From Ignelater luminosus (Eukaryota; Arthropoda; Insecta; Coleoptera; Elateridae), in the NCBI GenBank assembly GCA_011009095.1, contig VTPC01090678.1, positions 99,271 to 163,270 of the forward strand: 64,000 nucleotides of DNA. Direction: 5' to 3'. Positions 24,684 through 35,405 of the stretch are shown here, piece after piece; the first letter of the stretch is position 1, and the number at the start of each line of letters is the position of its first letter. Under the pieces are notes generated by a model. The model searched no databases. It worked only from the letters and a program-made list of their open reading frames with translations, and was not told the origin of the DNA. The position numbers and the translations under genes were made by a program.

Positions 24684-26722
24684 CTAGATATTAGCATCCT
24701 GCAAATTGCTTTCCAGATCATCTAACTCATCGCATTCCATATTGTCTGAAGCCTTGGAACTTTCCTCCTCTACATAGCATTTGTGATACAGAAGAGGGTC
24801 CCCATCAGACGCCTCGGGAATGTGTTGTTGATGAGATTTTGGAATGCACTTTGTATGATACGAATTTTTGCAACCGTGACAAATTAAATTGGTTTTTTTC
24901 ACAAATAAAGCACTTAGCTTGTGCTTTTGCCGCTCTTGCTTCTTCGCGTTTCTTTTTCTTTCTTTTCTTTTCTTCCTCTGCAGCTAGCTTTGCCATATTC
25001 TTTTGTCTTAACATATCCTGGTATTTTTCTGATGTTATAGCAAAGGGAAGCCTCTCTGACGTTTTGCTTTACGCTTTGGTGATTCCGGCCACAAAAGATA
25101 ATCGGACATGTTCGAGGTTCGTTGAATTTGAATAACAGGTAAACTCTCTTTGTTGGAAGTGGACTGATCATCAACTATATCACAAGCATTATCTCGAATT
25201 GGTAAATCTACTATTACGTCAGAAGGATTCTGTATTTGTGTTTCAGACTGGTCACTATTGAGAGCATGAGGTTTAATAGGCCGAGCTGGAATGCTGTTGT
25301 TATTTTCAATTTCAATTAAATTATGCTCCGAGTCATTATCGATATTTGTTCAAGATACGGAAGTTGGTTTATCTTCTGTGTGCCCACCGTCATTATAATG
25401 CTTCCATAATGTAAAGAAATAATCATCTTGACACTGATTAACAGCATCATGTATTCTTTTAAATATTTCAATCTTTTTTTCTTTAACTATTTTAACAAAA
25501 GTAGATTAACTCATGGTCACATTATTATTGGTGTTATCATTTTGTATGTTAGCTTCCTTTTGTGATCCACCAAAACACTTGCTATAATATACAGGCCACA
25601 GGCTTTGAAGCCATTTTTTAATATTTCTTGTTTCACACAATTCATAATAGCTTTATGCAGTATAGGTGAAAATGCCAATTTTGTATCAGCTTCACCTGGA
25701 TGATCAGCATGCCCTTCTCTTACTACCTTTTGCCATCCCATTTTGATAGGTCTAAAAACTGCAACATCTGCAGGCTGCAGGATACGGGTAGCGTTTGGGT
25801 ACAATGCTATTAGTTCAATGCCTAGCTGACAACATAAGATACTTAACTGATAGGTTAGATGCGACTTATGTCCGTCAATGAACAATATTACTGGTAATTT
25901 CACGCCTTGCTGAACTAAATAAGGATGAAGGACATTAGCTATATACTCGTAAAATGTTTGCGTCGTCATTTACCCATTGTCACTGCGACCGATGCCCCAA
26001 CCTTTCAAAACACTCGCTGAAATCTTATCTGGGATTCTTTGATACGCAAAGACAATCATTGGAGAGCATGTTTTGCCATCGGCTGAAAAAGTGAACATTA
26101 CTGTTATATTCTCTTTTGACGAGCCACGGTCAACATTGTATACATTCTTGGAGCCTCTTGCAGCAAAAACCTTTCCACTCTGTGGGCATATTTGAAAACC
26201 CGTTTTATCACCATTAAACAAACGAGAAGGATCCTTTAACACGTCCTTCAGATTTCTCTCTTTAATGTAATCATCGATATCACCAAACCATTTTCTAATC
26301 ATTTTCTGACACGCATGCACTTGCTGAAATAACAGCCTCCGGAGTTCTTGTGACAATTTTTGTATGTCTTTTAAGAAACGCTTTCATCCATCCTTGTCTA
26401 GGTTTGTTGTCAGTAAATGGGTTTGGCCGTGGATGTTCTTTTAAAAACTGTTGGACACTAGAAATAATATCGTCTTTTTTTGTGGAAAACCTTTTCGTGC
26501 CAATTCTGTGATCCACTTGACTATAGTGTTTTCTTCTTCTTCTGTTAGTATTGATGATGGCCCAAACGTACTCTTATGCCCTGGGTTTTTAATTTTAAAT
26601 TGAAGGGTAGCTCGTGGTATACTATATTTTTTTGCAATGCTTCTAAGTGACCCTGTGCCGTTTTGAATTTCATGAAGGGCTCTTTCTGTCCTATTAGGAC
26701 TATATTTTGGAACCTTCGGCGT
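24684..26722 (-). pseudogene. pogo-like (DDE_1) transposase, broken
   Basis: From the right: a Psq-type helix-turn-helix (SLRSIAKKYSIPRATLQFKI, about 26,650), a CENP-B-like segment (ISSVQQFLKEHPRP, RQGWMKAFLKRHTKI, about 26,480-26,370), then the DDE_1 catalytic core. The core has FNGDKTGFQICP (first Asp; the usual Glu after it is Lys), LFIDGHKSHLTY (second, about 25,880) and PNATRILQPADVAVFRPIK (third, about 25,770). The C-terminal part has a Lys/Glu-rich helix and a Cys/His finger (CFICEK...CHGCKNSYHTKC, 24,930-24,840). Damage: frameshifts near 26,490 and 26,300, a stop at 25,970-25,972 and shifts near 24,950-25,100. The likely start codon reads ACG (26,720-26,722), just before PKVPKYSPNRTERAL. 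It served the surrounding element. Confidence 0.85.
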
Positions 26723-26756
26723 TACAGTGCTGAAAGCAATACTATTTTGTTAAGTA

Positions 26757-27348
26757 ATACAGTAATTGGCCACGCGATTTGTATAGTTATTGGCCATGTG
26801 CCAATTACTATGTAGGAGTCAAAAAAGATTTAATTGATTAAGTACAGAATGTTGTAATATGATAAGGAGTCTGGAGGAAACAGAACCGCCAAAATCACAA
26901 GTAAATTTAAAATATAGTAATTGGCCACCACGGTCAATAACTGTGCTTCACATATAAACTTAAAGACAGTTATTGGCCACTCAGGTTTTACATCTCAGGA
27001 AAATAAAACATGCAATAAACATCTAGAAACGTAATTCAACGTATCTTTAGTTAACCACGAATCTAAACTTAAGTCAATTATTTTTAATAAAATATATTTT
27101 GCAGGCACTTTTATACAGCAACACACCTTAAAAAATTTTCAAGCTTTGTGTGTATAACCTACCACTTGTCAAACAACAAACGAAATCTAAAGATTTAGTG
27201 CCACCTATCCATTAACTGAGTAACTAACGAGATCTAGGTAACTTTAACTAAATTATGCCAGCAGAAAACCTGGTAGATTGCCTTGTGTGATCTTAAAGTA
27301 GAGGTTTAAGTCTAAAATGGCCAATTACTGTATACCGGCCAATAACTG
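26757..27348. repeat. Right subterminal motif array of the pogo-type element
   Basis: AGT(T/A)ATTGGCCA or its complement occurs at about 26,759, 26,788, 26,801 (complement), 26,918, 26,930 (partial complement), 26,967, 27,317 (complement) and 27,338 (complement, the terminus). Spacing is irregular and orientation mixed. The array lies upstream of the transposase start, so it may serve both as transposase-binding sites and as a promoter region. Confidence 0.65.
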
Positions 27349-27789
27349 TACAGTTTACCTACTTTAAACGTAAGTAAACAAGCTGTAAACAAAAATTTTG
27401 AAAATTTTGAAAAAAAAGCTTCCGGCAAAGTGTGAACGCGTTTTTCATTAGTTAACTTTAATCTTCTATTCTAGATAGGTAAAAACAGTTTTTGCAGTTT
27501 GTATGTATTACTTAATGACCTCAACAGAAAAAAATAAGGTATGCTTGAGGAAATTAACTTTTTTTAAAACGATGTCGTTAGTTCATACTTGACTCGCTTT
27601 ATGGGAGAACTGTGGCAGTTGCTGCTAATGTGGTTTATTAGTTTCTATTAGATTAAGTTCGACGCAAGTATGAAAATCCAAGAAAAGACGAGTAATTTAT
27701 TTTCTTTGATCTTTTGAATATGTTTATTAATTCTAAAGATACAAATTTTTGTATATACGTACATCGAGCAATACCCTAAAAAAAGATTA

Positions 27790-28300
27790 CAAGTTGTAAC
27801 CTGCAAACTCTCCATGAAATACAAAGTGGTTTCCTAGTCTTCCTGCACGGGTTTCTGTAAGATCTGAATTGCATCTTCCTCATATATCATCTCTCTATCA
27901 TTTTTACCTCTAACTCTTCATCAGTTTTGTTGGTTACTTGACCAACAAAATGCTTTACTCTCTTTTTTTGTGCAATACTTCACCAAAAATCCATTTACCT
28001 GGTGCTACTTCTTGTTGTTGATCTTGATTATCTTCCTCATACATTTCTAAATTGCAGTCTTCATTTGAATCAATACCTAGCAAGTCATCACTAGACGATA
28101 CGCTAGAGATTGTCTCGGGTGACCTCATTTTCTGTCGCTTCTTATTTGTATTTACGGTTTTTAGACAATTTCCTTCTTTTCACCTTCCGTTTGCATTTTA
28201 GGAAGCCTTTCTAAAACATCAGCTTTCGTTATCACCTCAGCACCTGCTGCGACCCTTCTTTTCTTTTGCGGTTCCAAAGCTTGGAATGTCTGCTTAACTG
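27790..28300 (-). pseudogene. C-terminal remnant of a TE-encoded (pogo/Tigger-like) protein
   Basis: Minus-strand reading gives LEPQKKRRVAAGAEVITKA and DVLERLPKMQTEGEKK (28,280-28,190). After stops and shifts it gives VNGFLVKYCTKK (about 27,985), a VTNKT-like segment and IYEEDAIQILQKPVQED (about 27,885-27,835). I recognise the order (AxGxxxTxxxVLexL, Lys/Glu stretch, xFVLVKY, EEDxxxILPKP) as a C-terminal tail seen in insect pogo/Tigger-like proteins. It lies just outside the pogo element's right end, so it belongs to a different, older insertion. Confidence 0.45.
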
Positions 28301-28726
28301 TGTTAAGCAAAAGATTTTCAAAAGAAAGAAAGAGAAGAAGTCATATTTTAGGGAGAATATTCTACAGCTTAAGGTTTTTTAAAATTTGCAAATCACTAGT
28401 CATCGAAAACACCGTTTTTGAATGGAGTTTTCATATTGTTCATTTTCACAAACTCGGCTACATTATTCCGAAGTTAGACCAGTCAACCAACGTTCAAAAA
28501 AGGCTTCTACACGGCATTCGAGACTAAGACTTTTTGAATTTTAGGATGTTAGGGTGTGCTAGGAGATGATTGTGTCAAAAGTCCTCAATTCTACGAGACC
28601 GCGAACGCGCATGCGCAGAGCAAAATATGTCTCTTTTTTTGTTTTTGCTATATATCTTGAAAACGGCTGGTTTTAGCAAAAAAAGTAATTGTATACAATA
28701 ATCTAACTGACTAAGTTTCGTACAAA

Positions 28727-29235
28727 ATGCTTTTCATAATTTTGTTTCTATCTATAATAGTTTTTGAAATAGCCAAATTTGAGAATTGCACCTTTTCCCA
28801 ATTGCAAGTCCGCTCCAATGATCTGAACAAGTCCAAACTTATTGAGCTACTGTCATCGAAGCTGCAGAGTAGTAGTATTTTAACTCGACGGGCTCCAGAT
28901 GATGTAAACACAATGATAAGTAGTTTTCAAAGCCGTTGATAGAGTTGAAAGTTGCACAAAAGTTGCAGTGATATGTGAAGAATGAAGATGTTGACCTTGT
29001 AGCTCTCTTAATGCTATTAACACCGAAGGATAAAGAGATTGTCTTTTTCAAGTCTGGCCATGGGAAAACAAAGGTAACCTCATACCCAAGAAAAGATTTG
29101 CAAAACTCGACCTCCGGAACATTCTCTTCTTGCATGTTTTTACGGTATATGATACATCAGCCGCATTCCAAAAAGGCAAAGCCACTTTTGTTAAGCTATA
29201 CAAGAAGGATATCGAAATTCATCTTTTAAATCTGA
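28727..29235 (+). pseudogene. Remnant of a PIN/flap-nuclease-like TE-associated gene
   Basis: The first ORF (28,727-28,939) contains NDLNKSKLIELLSSKLQSS and RRAPDDVNTMI. After frame changes the next block reads DVDLVALLMLLTPKDKEIVF, then SGHGKTKVTSYPRKDLQNS (28,985-29,110) and DTSAAFQKGKATFVKLYKK (about 29,145-29,205). This matches my memory of a multicopy gene family of insects and cnidarians that reads NKxxLIxxL...AxxDADxxI...GEDVDLLVLLxAL...HAFxGCDTTSAFxxKGK, with a PIN/FEN-like nuclease core. The conserved acidic and Gly-Cys residues are partly lost. It is clearly dead. Confidence 0.45.
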
Positions 29236-29248
29236 TGTTAAAAAAGCT

Positions 29249-29552
29249 GTGAAGAAATGTTTCCTGAAATGGTATAGTACTTCAGGAAAGGAAACATTAC
29301 TCAGTGCTCATCAAAATTTATCGTTGTCAATGTCGAATGTCAAGTCGAACATCTCTGTTCTTCACCAACGGATGGGGCAGCTCAGCAGCACAGTTACAGA
29401 GGTTACCATCAGATGCAGTATTGGATGGGAAACTTGCTATTGCTAAAGCTCTGAGTGAATCAAAAAGAGTGATTAATGATTATGATGCATTAATTACTTT
29501 ACTTACCCAAGATTCTGAGTTGCAAAGCAACAAAAACAAAACAGCGCTGTAA
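29249..29552 (+). pseudogene. Unrecognised ORF remnant after the nuclease-like block
   Basis: Overlapping short ORFs read FFTNGWGSSAAQLQRLPSD and KALSESKRVINDYDALITLL. The composition is protein-like and not low-complexity. It could be the C-terminal part of the preceding gene remnant or an inserted fragment of another. I do not recognise a domain. Confidence 0.3.
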
Positions 29553-30480
29553 CTCATCTAACAAGTGTGAAATGACTGGAGCAAATCAGAGTATGTTAAA
29601 ACAACATACAACAAAGTTGCAGAGTCTTTTGCAGCAGACACGTAAAGAAGAATGGTGTGAGCACATGTACACGAGATGACACGTATTCTAATAAGTGGTG
29701 TGCTTTTTAAAGAAGAGTATCACACTTACCTCAAAATCACACTTTTTTTTGGTTTACAGTAATTAAAAGATTAGTGAACATAAATGAAAATGTTGCACCA
29801 AAAACTTATATACAAAAGAATAACGAAAAACAAACTTTAAGTCCCCAGAAATGCTCAAAAATACAACGCCTGATCACAATATCCATTTTTTCATTGCAAT
29901 TACCACATCCACTCTTAACTTCCCTTGTTGATACTACGTTTCCTTTTACATGTACATACTTTTGTCCACTATTTTTCCTAATCTTTCGCACATTTTTTTC
30001 CATCTTTCGGGTTGCCTTTTCTTCCCTTCACAAAATCTGGAATTATTACAAAAATAATTAATATTAGTAAAATCTTTTTTTAAAAATGCATATTTTTTGC
30101 TGTTCATTCTCATCCACCTTAAAATTCTGATTTTGTTCTTTATGTGGTTGGCCTTTTTCTACTACATAAGTTGTTCTTTATCGCTTACTACAAAGTCCGA
30201 ATGTCATACAGAATCATCAAGTCACGGTAGGGGTTTTCTGGTCCTTTAATTAAAAAAGAAAAGTGAGTAACCTGCTGTAGTAATAATACTTACCAATACT
30301 AGCATACAATAATAACAAACATTTTTATGAAGAGGGCGTACTTTTTATGCGTTCATTTCGATCCACTTCAAAATTAAGTAAAACATTTTCTGTGACCACA
30401 TCCTCTTCATTACTACTGTTCGTGCAAACTAGGATCAACTCTCAAGGTCGTGTACAGTGTGGTTCAATTTTGATGGGATT
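29553..30480. other. Gene-free stretch, nothing recognised
   Basis: AT-rich, only short unsupported ORFs. Confidence 0.4.
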
Positions 30481-31335
30481 AAATGAGTAACTTTCTTATT
30501 AGCGCAGATAAATAAAAAAGACTTAGGTACTTGCTGCCGTCTTTTAGTTTTTTTCTCTAGAGAGAAAGAGTGAAAAATGGTTGATTTCTTCATTTTGCTG
30601 TAACTCCTTTATTTTTGAAGCTAGAACAAAATCATTTTAGCATTGTTTAGGCACTTTCTAACGTAGAATCTAATACCGTCAGTCGTTGTTTTCTAGCCCT
30701 TTCCATAACTGCCCGGTAACTCAAAGTTGAATTTTCTAAATGGACCGATTCGATCAATTTGCTGTAACGTCTTTATTTTCAAAGCTATAACAAAATTATT
30801 TTAGCATTGTTAAAGCACTTTTTAAGGTAAAATTCAACGCCGTCAATCGTTTTTTTTAGTCCTTTTCATAACTGCACTGTAACTTAAAGTTTAATTTCTT
30901 GAATGGTCCATTTAAAAATTCAACTTTGAGTTACAGTGCAGTTATAGAAAGGAATAAAGAAAAACGACTAACGGCATTAAATTCTACGTTAAAAAGTACT
31001 GTAACAATGCTAAAATGATTTTGTTGTAGCTTTGAAAATAAAGGAGTCACAGCAAATTGAAGGAATCGGTCCATTTAAAAAATTTAATTTTGAGTTATAG
31101 CGCAGTTGTGGAAAGAGCTAGAAAACAATGACTGACGGCATTAAATTCTACTTTAAAATGTGTTTCAACAATGGTCAAATGATTTTGTTCTAGCTTCGAA
31201 AATAAAGGACTTACAACAAAATGAAGAAATCGGCCATTTTTCACTTTTTCTTCCTAGGGAAAAAAAAGATGGCAGCTTATTTCTGGCAGCGGTAATGGAA
31301 TAAGCATGAAAAAATAGGTCACAAGTACCTAAGCC
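30481..31335. repeat. Large inverted repeat made of ~165-bp tandem units
   Basis: The sequence folds back around about 30,905. Each arm carries two diverged units of about 165 bp (about 30,575-30,740 and 30,741-30,904 on the left, mirrored on the right). Landmarks are TAGCATTGTT, TTTGCTGTAAC(T/G)(C/T)CTTTATTTT and CATAACTGC, with complements in the right arm (for example AACAATGCTA at about 31,004 and GCAGTTATAGAAAG at about 30,940). It is non-coding. A foldback element or inverted duplication of a satellite are both possible. Confidence 0.75.
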
Positions 31336-31351
31336 GTACCTCCCGATTTGA

Positions 31352-31575
31352 CTCATTTTTTTTATTATCATTATTGTTTTAATAAATGTATGTAAGGTCG
31401 ACTTCTTGTATTTTTGTTTTTGTAAGTGGATCTCTGGTCCAGGCGAAGCAGTTTCATTTCATTATTTTGTTCTTTTGGCTATCAAAAAGCACGTAGTGTA
31501 TATTCCAAATTTCAATTATAAACTAGATATCTTTGCTCAAGAAAGAAGTAAATATTGAATTGGCATTTCTCTCCA
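31352..31575 (+). repeat. Isolated internal fragment of the LTR family
   Basis: About 224 bp, nearly identical to 41,516-41,732 of LTR copy 4, from GACTCATTTTTTTTATTATC through AATAAATG to the AGAAGTAAATATTGAATTGG point. It lacks both LTR ends. It lies in the opposite orientation to copy 3, which begins 235 bp further on. Confidence 0.8.
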
Positions 31576-31579
31576 TTTT

Positions 31580-31806
31580 TCTCTTCGACTCCGCTATATG
31601 TCATTAGCTATCCTCTTTCCAGTTTCTATTTGGTCTTTTCCCTTCTTTTTTTGTTTCCCCAATCGCTAGTATGTCCAGCCTCGCTTCCTTCATCACTTCA
31701 CTTATTTCCATTTCCTTCCCGTTGATTCCTCTCATATTCCAAGTAGCTATTCTTCATGTATTATTCCTATCTTTATAAGTTTCACTGTTCTTTTCATGTT
31801 CCTTGT
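31580..31806 (-). pseudogene. LINE endonuclease N-terminal fragment
   Basis: Minus-strand reading gives IATWNMRGINGKEMEISEVM and KEARLDILAIGETKKEGK, the start of the AP-type endonuclease. It corresponds to the segment beginning IRAWNIRRMYGK in the LINE at 12 kb and to the equivalent part of the one at 50 kb. Only about 75 codons remain, ending in a stop. Confidence 0.75.
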
Positions 31807-31810
31807 TTAT

Positions 31811-33980
31811 TGTAACGGGCCAGTGCTCAAAGGTATGCACAAGTCCCGTCCAGATCAATGGTAGATGTTAAATCCCCTAGCTCATGCCGCAGATGGGGTG
31901 GATTCTCAAATAAACTTGGCTAATATCTCACGAAGAGAAGCTCACCGTTTTCCAAAGCTCTTATTAAACTAATAGATGGTCGTAAAAGAGGGCGCCAGCA
32001 GTCGTAGATCGAAGGGTTCTGATGGTCGGTCACGCGACTGCTCGTGAATCCGACACCCTGTATATAGGCCTCTTACGAAACCTCACCCTGTGTGTAACTT
32101 ACCTCGTGGAAGCTCTATTAAAACTCGCTCTGACGTTTCACCAATGAGACTCAATACACAAAATAAACACTGTATAAGCACTTGATTTGTCTTACTTAAT
32201 TTTGCTAAGGAAGTCCTCTGAAGACTTCCTTCTTTTAAAACGATACAAGAGAGAAATGCCAATTCAATATTTACTTCTCTCTTCAGCAAAGATATCTAGT
32301 CTATAATTGAAATTTCGAATATACACTACGTGCTTTCTGATTGCCAAAAGAACAAAATAATGAAACGAAACTGCTTCGCCTGGACCAGAGATCCACTTAC
32401 AAAAACAAAAATACAAGAACTCGACCTTACATACATTTATTAAAACAATAACGATAATAAAAAAAATGAGTCAAACACACACAAACAAAAATACAAAAAC
32501 AATAACAAAATAACACTACAAAAGAATATCAATAAGAGGCATAAATTAACTTCTGTTTCGAGAACAGAGTCGATTAAATAATAAAAAAACAGAAACAAAC
32601 TATAAGAGAAACAAATTATTACAATAAACAAAGCGAAATGATTCTGTTCAGTTAAAATTTTAAAATAGAACACAAAAGATCAAAATTCAAATATTAATTA
32701 ACCCGACTAAGGTTAACTTGACCATCAATTGTTAAATATTGACAACTGAACATTACGTTTAAGAACAAAGAAATGATTGCCAAGTTAGTAATTTTGTCGC
32801 AACAATTTATCAAACACCAGCTAAAATTACCTGGGAACGTTCCTGTTACAAATTAGTTAAAAAGTTACTTGAAAAAAAATTATGATTCAATAAAACAATA
32901 CGAAACTGATCCTGTCTAAGCAAAGTTTTCGTATAAAATATTTCACAAAGTTCGACGTTCTCCTAGTCTTTAAACATTAAAATTTATATAATAAAACACA
33001 GCAGGTTTTCTTTCTTACTCATACAGGAATTCTTTTTTCCAGAAGGTATGTGCAGACCTCTGTTTTCCGACGAAAGGCAGCTAGATCCAATAATTGAGAA
33101 AACTTTAATTTCGAAGCACAACCGCTTATTTTACGTTAATCGCAAAAAAAACATAAAAACAAAATCCAGGCGTTTACACACAATTTTATAAACGAAAATC
33201 ACACCTCAAGCACTATTAAAAGTTTTGCGGAGCTTCCAAAATGTAGTATACACACAGATGCTACACCAACGGGGCCAGAATGGTTGCTTTTCTACCCTCT
33301 TCAATTTCTGCTTCCTAGAGGACACCAGCGTAATTATATTTGGGTTATACATTCCCCACTATAACGAAATTTATAAGCCTTGCTGTTGGCAAACAAACCA
33401 CTTTCTTCCGCAACTATTGCGCGTCTCTGACACGAAGAAATTACGATTTCTCCAGCCCGATCCCTTTTTTTGTTCTAAGAGGATCGCTTCACTTAATTTG
33501 GTTTGAATCCAATTAGGGGATGTAGAGGTAAACGTCGAAAATTACCACACATTGGTTCAAGTCAACAGCTATCCACGTAATGCCTAACCTCTGCGGTTTT
33601 TTGTTACGCAGTTCGTACTTACGGCAGTGGGGTTAAAAAGTCGGATATACACCCTAACAGATTAAGACATTAATACTCTTTATGCGACAATGGAAAATTT
33701 TACTTGTAGATTCGCTAGTTTAAATTTGACTTCCCCGAGACTGTGTGACTGCAATATTGCAACTAATGATTCTGGGCATTTGATATTGGAAATCAATGAA
33801 AGACACGTCTACTGGAGTCTAGGTGTCGAGACCACAAAAATATTAATTCTTTAAAATAACATTATAACAAACATTCGTTTAATGAAACAATTTAAATATT
33901 GCGCGTCAAGAAAACAAATATCCGAACGAAATTGAAAGACAGGGGCGGATTTAGTGCGAATTTTTTGAAATAACATTACA
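31811..33980 (-). mobile_element. Solo LTR, copy 3 (reversed)
   Basis: 2170 bp. On the minus strand it begins TGTAATGTTATTTC (33,980) and ends GCCCGTTACA (31,811). It is closely similar to copies 2 and 4. The flanking tetramers differ (TTAT and GCAT), so no target duplication is visible. With the LTR fragment and LINE fragment abutting it, this suggests rearrangement at one edge. The hairpin is at 32,217-32,241. Confidence 0.85.
32217..32241 (-). other. Conserved hairpin in LTR copy 3
   Basis: Identical 25-nt hairpin, in reverse orientation with its LTR. Confidence 0.7.
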
Positions 33981-33984
33981 GCAT

Positions 33985-35165
33985 GTCCATTTCCATTGCA
34001 TTCTTCGTCAACGCGTCTCTGTTCTTATCATTTTTTTGTCTTGCAGTCCTAGTTATTTTTCTTACTTGGTCCTGCACATACTGTGAGAACTTAACAGCAC
34101 AAAAATGCGTACTTTAAACTATGCAAATTGTTACAATACATTTCTTTTAGAATTGCCCATTGATTTTGATTTTTTAAAGTACATATTATGCATATATGTT
34201 AAAGTAATTTTCATGTTTTTTGCTCTACTAGAGCTGGACAAATGATTATTTACATGTTTTTATCTATGAATCAAACACAGTTAATTTTTAGTATGTGAAC
34301 TAATTTCATTGTTTATTGTCCAGATAATTAATTTTATTTTGCATACTGGCATATATAACAGGTTTTTAGTATGAATGCATAGTACAAAGACTTAACAGCA
34401 TAAATATTATATTTGAACCAACGTAAATAGTTTCTTTAACAAGTCCCCACCAATTCTGGTTTTTTTAATGCATACAATACAGCATAAATATAGTAATGCA
34501 ACATTGCTTATTTCTTGCATATAGTACTGGATTCCTACGGCATATTTTTAATGCATATATGCTCTTTTTTTACTGCATATCTGCTCAGATTTCCTTATAA
34601 TTTTCTATGTAAATGTTTTTGCTACAACTGTGTTGTTTACATTTACTGCAAAAACAATAAACTGAAATGATTCATTTATTTACATTTTTCCGACCGTCAA
34701 CAATAGATTACAGTCTAAGCGAACGTCTACGGTATTCAGTGTCATTTGCCTCCTGTCTACGGCGTAACCATGTTTCTTTCTACTACCTCCTTCTCTATTC
34801 TTGACCGCACCTTGTCTTCAACGATGTTGGGTGTTTCAAACAACGTGTAGTGGAATATACGCGAAGTGAGGATTTATAGTCCGTGGTTTACCTACTGTTT
34901 TCTAATAACTGTATTTTAAATTTTGTTTACTTTTATAAATAATTTTTATCCACAATCAACTTATAATTGGATTTTTATCCACATTTATGAATCGTTTTAA
35001 CTAACATTTTATCCACCAGTGGAATAAAATTAGTTTATTCCACTGTTACTAAAAAATCCCCGTTTGTTATATTGACTTCGTTTTCATTGACGCGCACCTT
35101 TTACTTGACATTTTTGGAAATCGTAACATCTGGCACAGTTTTTGTAATTATGAATAAAACGTTGT
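33985..35165. other. Gene-free, with degenerate direct repeats
   Basis: ACTTAACAGCA(C/T)AAA recurs at about 34,089 and 34,389, followed in both places by similar A/T-rich text and a CCA-T-GATTTT/TTCTGGTTTT string, about 300 bp apart. Many ATGCATAT strings lie between 34,180 and 34,570. I see no gene. Confidence 0.4.
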
Positions 35166-35241
35166 ATTGCATTTATATATATTTTTTATTATTATTATTA
35201 TTCTTTATTTATATATTATTATAATTACATTGCATTAATTG

Positions 35242-35270
35242 CCTGTGAGTCCATATGGACTTTCTACAGG
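35242..35270 (-). other. 3'-UTR hairpin of the CR1/Jockey-like LINE
   Basis: CCTGT and ACAGG arms enclose the 14-bp palindrome AGTCCATATGGACT. It lies about 135 bp after the ORF2 stop, just before the A/T tail. LINE 3' hairpins can be recognised by the element's own RT; that role is inferred here. Confidence 0.55.
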
Positions 35271-35405
35271 TTTTATATTAACAATATATAATCTACTAGT
35301 ATAACTGTAACGAAAAGACCAAATAGAATAAGAACTTAAGATTTTGAACGTAGTAACAAATAATTATGTGTTCTTTGAGAAATAAATATATAAGTTATTA
35401 TAAAT

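Larger units (their letters stand above)
22929..27348 (-). mobile_element. pogo-type DNA transposon with TA duplications, split by a mariner
   Basis: The left end is CAGTTATTGGCCAGT (22,929) and the right end, read inward on the other strand, is CAGTTATTGGCCGGT (27,348). Both are preceded by the target TA (22,927-22,928; 27,349-27,350). The span is 4420 bp; without the nested mariner and its extra TA the element is about 3.1 kb. It encodes a pogo-like transposase on the minus strand. Variants of AGT(T/A)ATTGGCCA recur near both ends. Frameshifts and stops in the transposase make it non-autonomous now. Confidence 0.88.
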
